NCBI GenBank assembly: GCA_900604495.1
Contig: UWOR01000001.1
Location: 310,001 to 374,000, forward strand
From: Desulfovibrio sp. Marseille-P6017
Lineage (GTDB): Bacteria > Bacillota_A > Clostridia > Peptostreptococcales > Peptostreptococcaceae
Reading direction: 5' to 3'
Length of the DNA stretch: 64,000 nt
The notes beneath the pieces are model-generated. The model ran no database searches. It was not told the DNA's origin and was given only the letters and a program-made list of their open reading frames with translations. Positions 26,058-33,956 of the stretch are shown here, piece by piece (within the stretch, counting starts at the first letter, position 1; the number at the start of each line of letters is the position of its first letter). Both the position numbers and the translations under genes were made by a program.

Positions 26058-26128
26058 GTACTATTCCTCCTAGTAAATACTATTTACATTTATCTCGCTT
26101 TGTTATAATATCAGATAGTGACAGCGAC

Positions 26129-26152
26129 ATAATATGACATTTGTCATATTAT
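26129..26152. promoter_or_regulatory. 24-bp perfect palindrome, candidate Crp/Fnr-family operator
   Basis: Half-site ATAATATGACA, spacer TT, then the exact complement. The TGACA-N2-TGTCA centre resembles Crp/Fnr-type sites. It lies between the divergent BMP gene (start 26057) and the Crp/Fnr gene (start 26180), ending 27 bases before the latter. Confidence 0.6.
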
Positions 26153-26179
26153 CGAATATTTTTTTAGGAGAATTAAAAA

Positions 26180-26863
26180 ATGTTTAAAATAGATAATGAA
26201 TCTAAATTAAATTACTATATAAATAAATGCAATATAAATGAGATGTTCAATACAGATATGACTAAGTACATGGAATTATATCACTTTAAAAAAGGAGAAC
26301 ATATTTGTTCGTCAGGTGAAGAGTTAAATCACCTATATTTCTTTTTAAAAGGAAGAGCAAAAGTTTATATAAGCGCACCAAACGGAAAATCCTTACTAAT
26401 TAGATTCTACTCACCAATACAAATAATAGGTGATACAGAAATACTAAACAACACAACAATAGACTGCAACATACAAGCAATAAAAGACTGCCTATGCTTA
26501 GCGATACCAAGGGAAATAATAGAAAAAGTAGCTTTAAACGATGCAAAATTTTTATCATATACATGTAGACAGCTAGCGTTCAAACTATCAAGTGCGTCAC
26601 TATCAAGTTCAATAAACATGCTATATCCACTAGAAAACAGACTAGCAAGTTACATCCTAGCAACATACTCAACAGAAGAAGGATATGACAACAGTTCTGA
26701 TACCCTAACCCAAATATCAGAACAACTAGGCACAAGCTACAGACACCTACTGAGAGTACTAGATAAATTCTGCAGTGAAAAAATAATAAAAAAAGACGGA
26801 AAAGACATAACAATCCTAAACATAAAAAAACTAGAAAAACTAGCAGGAGATTTATATCAGTAA
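26180..26863 (+). CDS. Crp/Fnr-family transcriptional regulator (YeiL-like)
   Basis: A 227-residue regulator with an N-terminal cyclic-nucleotide-binding-type beta-barrel (YHFKKGEHICSSGEELNHLYFFLKGRAKVYISAPNGKSLLIRFYSPIQIIGDTEIL, about 34-90). The C-terminal helix-turn-helix is LTQISEQLGTSYRHLLRVLDKFCSEKIIKK (about 173-203). There is no cysteine cluster, so it is not an oxygen-sensing Fnr. The PLENRLASYIL helix is like YeiL. Base composition changes sharply along the gene: the first third is ordinary, while the last 300 bases are T-poor and C-rich on this strand, toward the hairpin at 26887. Confidence 0.85.
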   Translation: MFKIDNESKLNYYINKCNINEMFNTDMTKYMELYHFKKGEHICSSGEELNHLYFFLKGRAKVYISAPNGKSLLIRFYSPIQIIGDTEILNNTTIDCNIQAIKDCLCLAIPREIIEKVALNDAKFLSYTCRQLAFKLSSASLSSSINMLYPLENRLASYILATYSTEEGYDNSSDTLTQISEQLGTSYRHLLRVLDKFCSEKIIKKDGKDITILNIKKLEKLAGDLYQ

Positions 26864-26886
26864 TATATTCGCAAACATTAGGCAAA

Positions 26887-26964
26887 GGGAGCAAAATCAA
26901 AAAAATCCTAGACTTTCGCAGCATTTTTCCAGCTGCTAGTCTAGGATTTTTTGATTTTGCCCCC
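26887..26964. repeat. Long intergenic hairpin, copy 2 of the GCAGC-core family
   Basis: The left arm (26887-26914, GGGAGCAAAATC to CTAGACT) pairs with the right arm (26938-26964) over about 27 bp with one bulge. The tip (26915-26937) contains GCAGCATTTTTCCAGCTGC, a 5-bp GCAGC/GCTGC inner stem. It lies between the convergent crp-like and ptsI genes. No T-run follows either arm. Confidence 0.85.
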
Positions 26965-26982
26965 GGCCGTTGAGGGAATCTA

Positions 26983-28695
26983 TTACATATTAAAAGTTTT
27001 CTCTACGTGAGCTTTTATTTCTTCAGCTTTACCCATAGATAATACTTCATCAGCAAACTTCTTCATATCTTCATAATTTACAGAAGTTATAAACTTTCTA
27101 GCTGGAAGTATAGATATTGGTGACATAGAGAATTCATCAAGACCAAATCCAAGAAGTATTGGTATCATTCTTTGATCTCCTGCAGATTCTCCACACATTC
27201 CTACCCATTTTCCTTCTTTATGAGCATTATCTATAACTGTTTTTATAAGTCTAAGTACAGCTGGGTTAAATTGGTTGTAAAGATAACTTATCTTTTGATT
27301 CATTCTATCAACTGCACAAGTATATTGTATTAAATCGTTAGTTCCTATTGAGAAGAAATCAACGTGTTTTGCTAATATATCAGATATAACAGCAGCAGAT
27401 GGTATTTCTATCATCATACCTACTTCTACATTATCAGCAAAAGCTATTCCTTCAGCTTTTAATTCACCTTTAACTTCTTCAACTACTTCTTTAGCAGCTA
27501 AAAGTTCTTCTAAAGATGATATCATTGGGAACATTATTCTTAATGTACCATGTACACTAGCTCTATATAAAGCTCTTAATTGAGTTTTGAATATATCTTT
27601 TCTATCTAAACATATTCTTATAGCTCTGTATCCTAAGAATGGATTCATTTCTTCTTCCATTTCAAAGTATGGTAATTCTTTATCCCCACCTATATCTAAT
27701 GTTCTTATTACTATAGGCTTATTATTCATTCCATCTAAAACTGCTTTATAAGCTTCGTATTGCTCTTCTTCAGTTGGGAATGCATCTTCTTTATCCATAT
27801 ATAAGAACTCTGTTCTATAAAGACCAACACCTTCAGCATCATTCTTTATAAGACCTTCAACATCCTTTGGACTTCCTATATTTCCAGCTAACTCTACATG
27901 TCTACCATCTAAAGTTACTGAAGATTTCCCTTTTAATAATTCTAATGATTTTCTATATTCTTCAAACTCATTTTTTAATTGAGTATATTTAGCTATAGTT
28001 TCTTCGTCAGGATTTAATATTACTTCCCCTGTATCTCCATTAAATACTATAAAGTCTCCATCTTTAGCTTTAGTAGTCATATCTGTAAGACCTACTACTG
28101 CAGCTATTTCTAAAGTTCTTGCCATTATTGCAGTATGAGAAGTTCTTCCACCTATATCAGTTAAGAATCCTAACACCTTAGATTTATTCATAGTAGCTGT
28201 ATCTGATGGTGTTAAGTCATGAGCAACTAAAATAACTTCTTCTTCTAAAGCTGCTAAATCAACTATTTTAGCCCCTACTAAATGTCTTATTATTCTATTA
28301 GTAACGTCTTTTATATCTGCTGCTCTTTCTCTCATATATTCATTATCCATAGATTCGAACATACCTACGAACATATCTCTTATTTCTTTTAATGCAAAAT
28401 CAGCATTAACTAACTCATCTTGTATCTTAGCTTTAGCAGTATCTATTAATTCTGGATCTTCTAAAACTAATAAATGAGATTCGAATATTTGAGCTTCATG
28501 TTCTCCAAGTTCAACTAAAGCCTTTTCCTTAACCTTAGTTAACTCTTCTTTTGATATTTCAACAGCTTTATCAAGCTTAGCAACTTCTTCATCAACATTA
28601 GTAATAGACTTTTTTTCTATTTCTAACTCACTGTGTTCTACAACTAATACTTTTCCTATAGCAATCCCTGGAGACGCCCCTGTTCCTCTAAACAT
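26983..28695 (-). CDS. ptsI: Phosphoenolpyruvate-protein phosphotransferase, PTS enzyme I
   Basis: A 570-residue enzyme from the ATG at 28695 (AGGAGG nine bases before), giving MFRGTGASPGIAIGKV. The phosphorylated histidine lies in LTDIGGRTSHTAIMART (about 180-196). The PEP-binding TIM barrel follows with GVGLYRTEFLYMD, RTLDIGGDKELPYF, GYRAIRICL, EIPSAA, FFSIGTNDLIQYTCAVDRMN and GMCGESAG, which holds the catalytic cysteine. It transfers phosphate from PEP to HPr, the first step of all PTS sugar uptake. ptsH lies upstream on the same strand, but a long hairpin separates the two genes, an unusual break in the ptsHI operon. Confidence 0.97.
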   Translation of the reverse strand: MFRGTGASPGIAIGKVLVVEHSELEIEKKSITNVDEEVAKLDKAVEISKEELTKVKEKALVELGEHEAQIFESHLLVLEDPELIDTAKAKIQDELVNADFALKEIRDMFVGMFESMDNEYMRERAADIKDVTNRIIRHLVGAKIVDLAALEEEVILVAHDLTPSDTATMNKSKVLGFLTDIGGRTSHTAIMARTLEIAAVVGLTDMTTKAKDGDFIVFNGDTGEVILNPDEETIAKYTQLKNEFEEYRKSLELLKGKSSVTLDGRHVELAGNIGSPKDVEGLIKNDAEGVGLYRTEFLYMDKEDAFPTEEEQYEAYKAVLDGMNNKPIVIRTLDIGGDKELPYFEMEEEMNPFLGYRAIRICLDRKDIFKTQLRALYRASVHGTLRIMFPMISSLEELLAAKEVVEEVKGELKAEGIAFADNVEVGMMIEIPSAAVISDILAKHVDFFSIGTNDLIQYTCAVDRMNQKISYLYNQFNPAVLRLIKTVIDNAHKEGKWVGMCGESAGDQRMIPILLGFGLDEFSMSPISILPARKFITSVNYEDMKKFADEVLSMGKAEEIKAHVEKTFNM

Positions 28696-28821
28696 AGTAA
28701 TATTCCTCCTAAAAAATAACCTGTTGTTATATATAAATTCCTTTTCGTTATTCCTCACTATAAATACAAAAGTAATAACTTAATCTATTAAAATTATCAG
28801 AGCTATAAATTTACTAGCAAA

Positions 28822-28893
28822 GGGTGAACATATAAAATATCGTACATTCGCAGCATCTTTTCAGCTGCATGTGCGATATTTTATATGTCACCC
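28822..28893. repeat. Long intergenic hairpin, copy 3 of the GCAGC-core family, inside the ptsH-ptsI gap
   Basis: The left arm (28822-28847, GGGTGAACAT to TACAT) pairs with the right arm (28869-28893) with one bulge and one G-T. The tip is TCGCAGCATCTTTTCAGCTGC (28848-28868), the best match to the family core. It stands between ptsH and ptsI, which are transcribed in the same direction. No T-run is present. Confidence 0.87.
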
Positions 28894-28938
28894 ACTTGTC
28901 AATAAGCATATAACTCTCTAATTTTAAGAGACTAATTA

Positions 28939-29199
28939 TTACTCTCCAAATCCACCTTCTATTAATTCAACTAAAGTATTAACAGCAGCTTCTTCATCTT
29001 CACCTTTAGCAGATATTGTTAATTCATCACCTTTACCTAATCCTAAGCTCATTATTCCCATTATAGATTTAGCATTTACAGTTTTTCCTTTAGCTATAAC
29101 TTCTACTGTAGCTTTGAATTCAGCAGCTTTCTTAACAAACATTCCTGCTGGTCTAGCATGTAACCCACTTGCATTTTTTATACTTACTATCTTTTCCAT
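28939..29199 (-). CDS. ptsH: Phosphocarrier protein HPr
   Basis: An 86-residue HPr from the ATG at 29199 (GGAGG eight bases before), with the active-site histidine in KNASGLHARPAG (about residue 15). The regulatory serine sits in AKSIMGIMSLGLGKGDE (about 46), the site used by HPr kinase for catabolite control in Firmicutes. It passes phosphate from enzyme I to sugar-specific EII proteins. The gene precedes ptsI but is separated from it by about 240 bases holding a long hairpin. Note that a separate HprK-like kinase in the RiPP cluster (51448-52326) is a different family branch. Confidence 0.97.
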   Translation of the reverse strand: MEKIVSIKNASGLHARPAGMFVKKAAEFKATVEVIAKGKTVNAKSIMGIMSLGLGKGDELTISAKGEDEEAAVNTLVELIEGGFGE

Positions 29200-29260
29200 C
29201 TTTTGAACCTCCAAAATATTTATAATTAAAGTATTTATTTACTTTATTAGCTTTATATAA

Positions 29261-30478
29261 TTATCCTTGGCTTTTAAAGTCACCTATAATTTGATAGGTT
29301 ACAACCTTAGGTAATTTACTTTTTGATACAGGTATAATCGCTTTATTTTCGTTAATTTCTTCACTATTACTATTAGATTTATAGTTTTTATGAACTGTAC
29401 CTAATAATTTGGAAAAATCATACAGGTTTACACGATTAATACCGTTTTCTTGAAGCTTTTGCTCATACACTGAATAAAATAATTGCTTATATGAAAATTC
29501 TTTGGGAAGATTTAATACTTCACCTATTTTTGGTATAACATTTTCAAATAATGTTCTACGAGATGCTTCTCTTTTTATTCCAAGTGTTTTACACAAATCT
29601 TCTATAGTTTCTTTTTTTAAGTTTTTAAATTTTTCGAAACAATAGTCTTCATCATATCTATAATCTAGATTGAAGTAATATTTAACTCCTTCATATCTAT
29701 CATAAGCCTTCATAGTATCAAGATAACCTAAAAGTATATTTTTTTCAACTATTTCTTTATCTTTATTTAAAGATCCGCCTAAAGGTTCTGATGGAACTAT
29801 TATTTTTATGTTTATATCTTTATCATTAAACTTATTTAAGTTCATTTTGCCAAGAAAATCATCCACTAATCTAATAACAACTATATCATCATAGCCTCGA
29901 TCAACTAAAAGCTTTACTGGTATATTATCTGAGAACATCCCATCTAAATAAAGCTTGTCATCCATCTTTTCCAAATTAAATATTGGAAGACTTGAACTTG
30001 CAATTAAGTAGTCTACCAGTCTACCTTCTGGTATATCTTCAAGAAAAAGCTGATGAGGTTTAAACTTTTTATCCCAATGTACGGTAACGATACCAAGATC
30101 TTTATTAGAATTTCTAATAGCTTCCTCATTAATATTCTTTTCAAGCATTTCTCTTAAAGGTGTTATGTCTATACCTTGATTTTTTCTTGCTTTATTTATT
30201 AATTCTATTACAACATTAAAGTTTTTTGCAGTAAAATCCAAGTCTTTATATTTTTCATATGTTTCTTCATCTATATTCATAAAACTAGTATAATCATAAT
30301 TTCTCCAGATATCTTCCATTATTTCAATATCATTTTGAATTATAAATGCACCATTTAAAGCTCCTATAGATGTTCCTGATACGCCTTGGAATTCAACTCC
30401 AAGTTCTTTTAGGGCTTTATAAGCGCCTATTTGGTATGCACCTTTAGTGCCTCCACCTTCTAAAACTAAACCCTTCAT
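29261..30478 (-). CDS. Patatin-like phospholipase (RssA/YlbK type)
   Basis: A 405-residue protein with an N-terminal patatin domain: oxyanion loop LEGGGTKGAYQIGAY (about 5-19), nucleophile elbow GVSGTSIGALNG (serine about 40) and the catalytic aspartate in LYLDGMFSDNIPV (about 178). A C-terminal domain of about 170 residues has no feature I recognise. Patatins hydrolyse acyl groups of phospholipids; bacterial members of this length are often called RssA-like esterases. It lies on the same strand as, and just upstream of, ptsH. A second, unrelated patatin lies 2.4 kb further on, beyond camA. Confidence 0.88.
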   Translation of the reverse strand: MKGLVLEGGGTKGAYQIGAYKALKELGVEFQGVSGTSIGALNGAFIIQNDIEIMEDIWRNYDYTSFMNIDEETYEKYKDLDFTAKNFNVVIELINKARKNQGIDITPLREMLEKNINEEAIRNSNKDLGIVTVHWDKKFKPHQLFLEDIPEGRLVDYLIASSSLPIFNLEKMDDKLYLDGMFSDNIPVKLLVDRGYDDIVVIRLVDDFLGKMNLNKFNDKDINIKIIVPSEPLGGSLNKDKEIVEKNILLGYLDTMKAYDRYEGVKYYFNLDYRYDEDYCFEKFKNLKKETIEDLCKTLGIKREASRRTLFENVIPKIGEVLNLPKEFSYKQLFYSVYEQKLQENGINRVNLYDFSKLLGTVHKNYKSNSNSEEINENKAIIPVSKSKLPKVVTYQIIGDFKSQG

Positions 30479-30611
30479 ATTACCACCTATATCTATTTTT
30501 AGAAAGATATATACTTTTCTAAAAATTTAATTATATTTTACCATAAACTTTATTCAAAAGTACATATCTTTCATAATTTTTATATATTATTTGAAATTTT
30601 ACATAATAAAT

Positions 30612-30956
30612 TTATTTAATTAAACTTTCATCAGGAATAACCTTTACAGACTTAAAAAACAATTTTTTCTCCATAGGTTTAAGATTTAAAGTTCTTGTAA
30701 ACTGATTATCTTCATCAATTATATAAATTTTTCTATAACCTGATTTTAAAAATGTCATACAAGTAGTTCTTATATCGCTATTATCTTCACATTTAAATAC
30801 ACCTGGTTTAACTACCAAGTTATATTGTGAAAAATTCATTCCTCTACTCATACTTTTATATTTATTTAAAAATTCTCTAGCATCTTTCTTTGTTATATAC
30901 CCACTAACATCCACATATACTCTTTTTTCGCCTTCTGACACCCTAGATATAATCAT
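30612..30956 (-). CDS. Small protein of unknown function downstream of camA
   Basis: A 114-residue soluble protein (VSEGEKRVYVDVSGYITKKDAREFLNKYKSM, then FKCEDNSDIRTTCMTFLKSGYRKIYIIDED). Its alternating strands and helices with a central VDVSGYI are faintly like a STAS/anti-anti-sigma fold, but I cannot confirm the family. It starts about 70 bases after the camA stop on the same strand, so it may be co-transcribed with the methyltransferase. It has no membrane segment or signal peptide. Confidence 0.6.
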   Translation of the reverse strand: MIISRVSEGEKRVYVDVSGYITKKDAREFLNKYKSMSRGMNFSQYNLVVKPGVFKCEDNSDIRTTCMTFLKSGYRKIYIIDEDNQFTRTLNLKPMEKKLFFKSVKVIPDESLIK

Positions 30957-31025
30957 TTTTTTGCCCCCTTAAATTAAGATATTCTTTAGATTATATGAAA
31001 CGAGCTATGTATTAGTGAATATACT

Positions 31026-32792
31026 CTATAATTTCAAAGAACTTTTTATTAAATCATTTATTTCATATTCTAGTTTACAAATTTCTTCATGATAAAATTC
31101 ATATTCTTCATATAAATTTTTATTATACAAAATTTTCAATATTTGTTTGCATTTACTTTCTATTTCTTCATAATTATCATCCTTAAATATTTTAATTTCC
31201 ATAACTTTATTAGGATAATAATCGTAAATTTCTTTTCCCATATTTTTAGCATTTATTTTAAAATATCTATCATATATATTAGAATTTAGTATAGCAACTA
31301 AATACTCATTAGAAAATTCATTTATATACTCATCTTTTATATAAAAAGAATATACATCTGCACTACAATATGAATTACTATAATCTATAGCAAATCTATT
31401 GCATTTAGATTTATATGGATACATTATTTTTATTCTTTCAAATAATGATTTTTCCCTTCCCCATTGTAACTCATACCACTTTCTTACATTCCTTTTACAT
31501 TCACGTCTATTTTCTAATTTTGACTTATATGGCATTATAAATTTATCTATTACTTCTTTATAATTATCCTGATTATCTATATCATTAGAGTATATTAAAT
31601 TATAATTACTTTTTTCTATTACATATTTTTTAATATTTTTATTTTTTACCCATACTTTTAAAATATTATCTGGAACATCTTTTTTATTGTTACCATCTAT
31701 AATAAATGCTTTATCACAACCTGTAATAACACCTTGAAAACTATTTACAATATCTCCTAAAGAATATTCACATATTGATTCTATATTATTGTAAAACTCT
31801 CTGTCTTTACTATTCGTTATAATCCAATTTTTATCTAGTAATTTTTGATTTAAGCTAAATTTATCAAATTCAAAACTATTTAATAAACTATTTAAATCTT
31901 CTAATTCATTAATTTTTATATCTTCATTTTTTGCCTTATAAACATCTATGTAATTATTTGAGTTTAAAATTTTACTCATTGTAATTATACAACTTGCAAT
32001 ACCTACATTTTTAAAAACTTTAGCTCCTAAAAAGTCCACTATCTCTTTAATAGAGGCATTGTTTTTAATAAAAAGTCTTAAAGAATTACCTGATGGACTT
32101 TCTAAAAAATATCTTGGTGTAATCATAGACATAACACCATTATCATTAAGTAAATCTATAGCTCTTTTATAAAAGCAAAAATATAAATCAGACTTATCTT
32201 TATAAACTTGATTAAATTCTTTTATAAGGTATTTTTTATATTCTTTATCTAATGACTTATGACCTACATATGGTGGATTGCCAACTATATAGTCAAACTT
32301 AAATTCCCATTCTTTTTTTAACCCATCATCATTATAAATATTGTAATTATAATCTTCATTAACTATATTATTAATATTTGTATCTTTATCACAAAGACTT
32401 TGTTTTAAAATTTTTATAGCATTACTATCTATATCAATTCCAAAAATACAATTTTCTACTATATGTTTATGGATATTCTCTAAACACCAATAATCACTTT
32501 TATACTTTTCTTTTAAGTCAAAAATATTTTCTTCAAGTAAATCATATAAAATATCATATGCTTGTAATAAAAAATTCCCACATCCGCAAGACATATCTAA
32601 CACTCTCGGACATGGGTTATTAACTATATCATGATTTTTTAGTGTTTTTTCCATAATATAATTTACTATAACTTTTGGAGTATAGTAAATCCCCTTAGAT
32701 TTTCTAAACTCTATTTCCAAGCTTTGTTCATAATTTTTTGAACTATAAAAATTATCTATCTCTATTTCCATTTCCCCTAAATTGTGCTTCAT
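31026..32792 (-). CDS. camA: CamA-like DNA adenine N6-methyltransferase (orphan)
   Basis: A 588-residue enzyme from the ATG at 32792 (GGAGG five bases before). The methyltransferase half holds the AdoMet motif RVLDMSCGCGNFLLQAYD (about 63-80) and the N6-adenine motif DYIVGNPPYVGHKSL. The C-terminal half is a TaqI/Eco57I-type target-recognition region with RRECKRNVRKWYELQWGREK, IMYPYKSKCNRFAIDY and ADVYSFYIKDEY. From memory these stretches agree closely with CamA of C. difficile, which methylates CAAAAA and affects sporulation and colonisation. No nuclease domain and no restriction partner are adjacent, so it is an orphan methyltransferase. Neighbouring pts, patatin and amidase genes match the C. 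difficile setting. Confidence 0.88.
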   Translation of the reverse strand: MKHNLGEMEIEIDNFYSSKNYEQSLEIEFRKSKGIYYTPKVIVNYIMEKTLKNHDIVNNPCPRVLDMSCGCGNFLLQAYDILYDLLEENIFDLKEKYKSDYWCLENIHKHIVENCIFGIDIDSNAIKILKQSLCDKDTNINNIVNEDYNYNIYNDDGLKKEWEFKFDYIVGNPPYVGHKSLDKEYKKYLIKEFNQVYKDKSDLYFCFYKRAIDLLNDNGVMSMITPRYFLESPSGNSLRLFIKNNASIKEIVDFLGAKVFKNVGIASCIITMSKILNSNNYIDVYKAKNEDIKINELEDLNSLLNSFEFDKFSLNQKLLDKNWIITNSKDREFYNNIESICEYSLGDIVNSFQGVITGCDKAFIIDGNNKKDVPDNILKVWVKNKNIKKYVIEKSNYNLIYSNDIDNQDNYKEVIDKFIMPYKSKLENRRECKRNVRKWYELQWGREKSLFERIKIMYPYKSKCNRFAIDYSNSYCSADVYSFYIKDEYINEFSNEYLVAILNSNIYDRYFKINAKNMGKEIYDYYPNKVMEIKIFKDDNYEEIESKCKQILKILYNKNLYEEYEFYHEEICKLEYEINDLIKSSLKL

Positions 32793-32845
32793 ATTTTCCT
32801 CCAAAATATGATATTAACTTCTCCTTTATTTATTATAGCACAATA

Positions 32846-33757
32846 TTAACCTAGTCTATTCCACTTAGTACTCATCCACTTAATTGTTTCATCTATATTA
32901 TAGTCTTTACCTAAATTTTTCAAATAATCCAAGGACTCTACATCATCCATACCAATATCTTTATTCATTCTAGGATTTAATCTATGATAATTTTCATCTA
33001 AAAGCATACTTGAAAATAATTGACTAGTTTGACTATTACCTTCTAAGGTAACAGATATAATAGGAAAATAAGGCTCTTTACTTATAACCCAATCAATAGC
33101 ACCCCAACCTGTAGTATCATGTTTTATACTATTATAAAGATATCCAGTTCCTATAGATAAAAGTCTAATATTCTCAGGTTTTTTCCCTAACTTTTGGTCT
33201 AGGGCATAAACTATAGTCGCTAAACTAGGATCACTTGCAACAATACCTCCATCTATATGACAATCATAAGTAGGAAAAAATACAGGTGCAGCACTACTAC
33301 ACATAGCTACATCTATAACCCTAGCATTCTCAGTTGGAGAATCTGGTAAATTATTATAAAATATAGGCTTCCACTCACTAGTCTCATTCCCAATATATAA
33401 AGAAGGTATAACAACTAACTTCTTAAGATCTTTCAACTTTAACTTTTCAGGAAAAACTTTACGTAAAACATCTCTAAGATGTTTATTATCATACTTAGGT
33501 CTTAACATTTCAGAATAAGACTTATCAAATATATACTTAACATTCTCATCAGAATACATATTTCTAACTTCTCTAGGGCTTAATCCATAAGCCAACCCTA
33601 AAGCAATCAAACTTCCTGTAGATGTACCACCAATCATATCCGTCCTCTTTAAAGTATCAGGAAACTCCCTTTGAATTCTCTCAAACAAACTAATACTCAA
33701 AAGCCCTCTAAGACCACCACCATCAAAATTAACAATATTAAAAGTAGAATCACCCAT
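32846..33757 (-). CDS. Patatin-like phospholipase (CapV/FabD-like branch)
   Basis: A 303-residue patatin from the ATG at 33757 (AGGAG eight bases before; an upstream GTG at 33766 is less likely). Motifs are FDGGGLRGLLSISLF (oxyanion loop), MIGGTSTGSLIALGL (serine nucleophile, about 45) and CHIDGGIVASDPS (aspartate, about 190). This compact type is closer to plant patatin and CBASS CapV phospholipases than the 405-residue patatin at 29261, but no cyclase or other CBASS gene is adjacent. Its 5' third is G/T-rich on the coding strand (C-rich, T-poor on the plus strand), unlike its 3' end, and points at the hairpin at 33861. Confidence 0.87.
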   Translation of the reverse strand: MGDSTFNIVNFDGGGLRGLLSISLFERIQREFPDTLKRTDMIGGTSTGSLIALGLAYGLSPREVRNMYSDENVKYIFDKSYSEMLRPKYDNKHLRDVLRKVFPEKLKLKDLKKLVVIPSLYIGNETSEWKPIFYNNLPDSPTENARVIDVAMCSSAAPVFFPTYDCHIDGGIVASDPSLATIVYALDQKLGKKPENIRLLSIGTGYLYNSIKHDTTGWGAIDWVISKEPYFPIISVTLEGNSQTSQLFSSMLLDENYHRLNPRMNKDIGMDDVESLDYLKNLGKDYNIDETIKWMSTKWNRLG

Positions 33758-33860
33758 ACATCTCACTCCTAAAAAATATATGCTACTACTCTAATATATC
33801 TTTTTTAACACCAATTGTTCCCCCACCCCCAAAATAATTAATAACGTAGCAAAACAAAAA

Positions 33861-33940
33861 GGCAGAAGTTAAATATAAAATCCAAGCCATTAGCAGCATC
33901 CCTTAAGCTGCATGACTTGGATTTTATATTAACTTTTGCC
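33861..33940. repeat. Long intergenic hairpin, copy 4 of the GCAGC-core family
   Basis: The left arm (33861-33890, GGCAGAAGTTAAAT to CCAT) pairs with the right arm (33912-33940) over about 28 bp with two or three mismatches. The tip is TAGCAGCATCCCTTAAGCTGC (33891-33911), keeping the GCAGC/GCTGC inner stem. It lies between the amidase stop and the patatin start, both on the minus strand. No T-run follows. Confidence 0.85.
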
Positions 33941-33956
33941 CGTTTTCGACCATTAA

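Noticed and set aside
31026..32792. Type IIG restriction-modification enzyme
   Set aside because: No nuclease motif is visible in the N-terminal region, and the length and sequence fit orphan CamA.
32846..33757. CBASS anti-phage system based on the CapV-like patatin
   Set aside because: No nucleotide cyclase, ubiquitin-like or other CBASS component is adjacent on either side.
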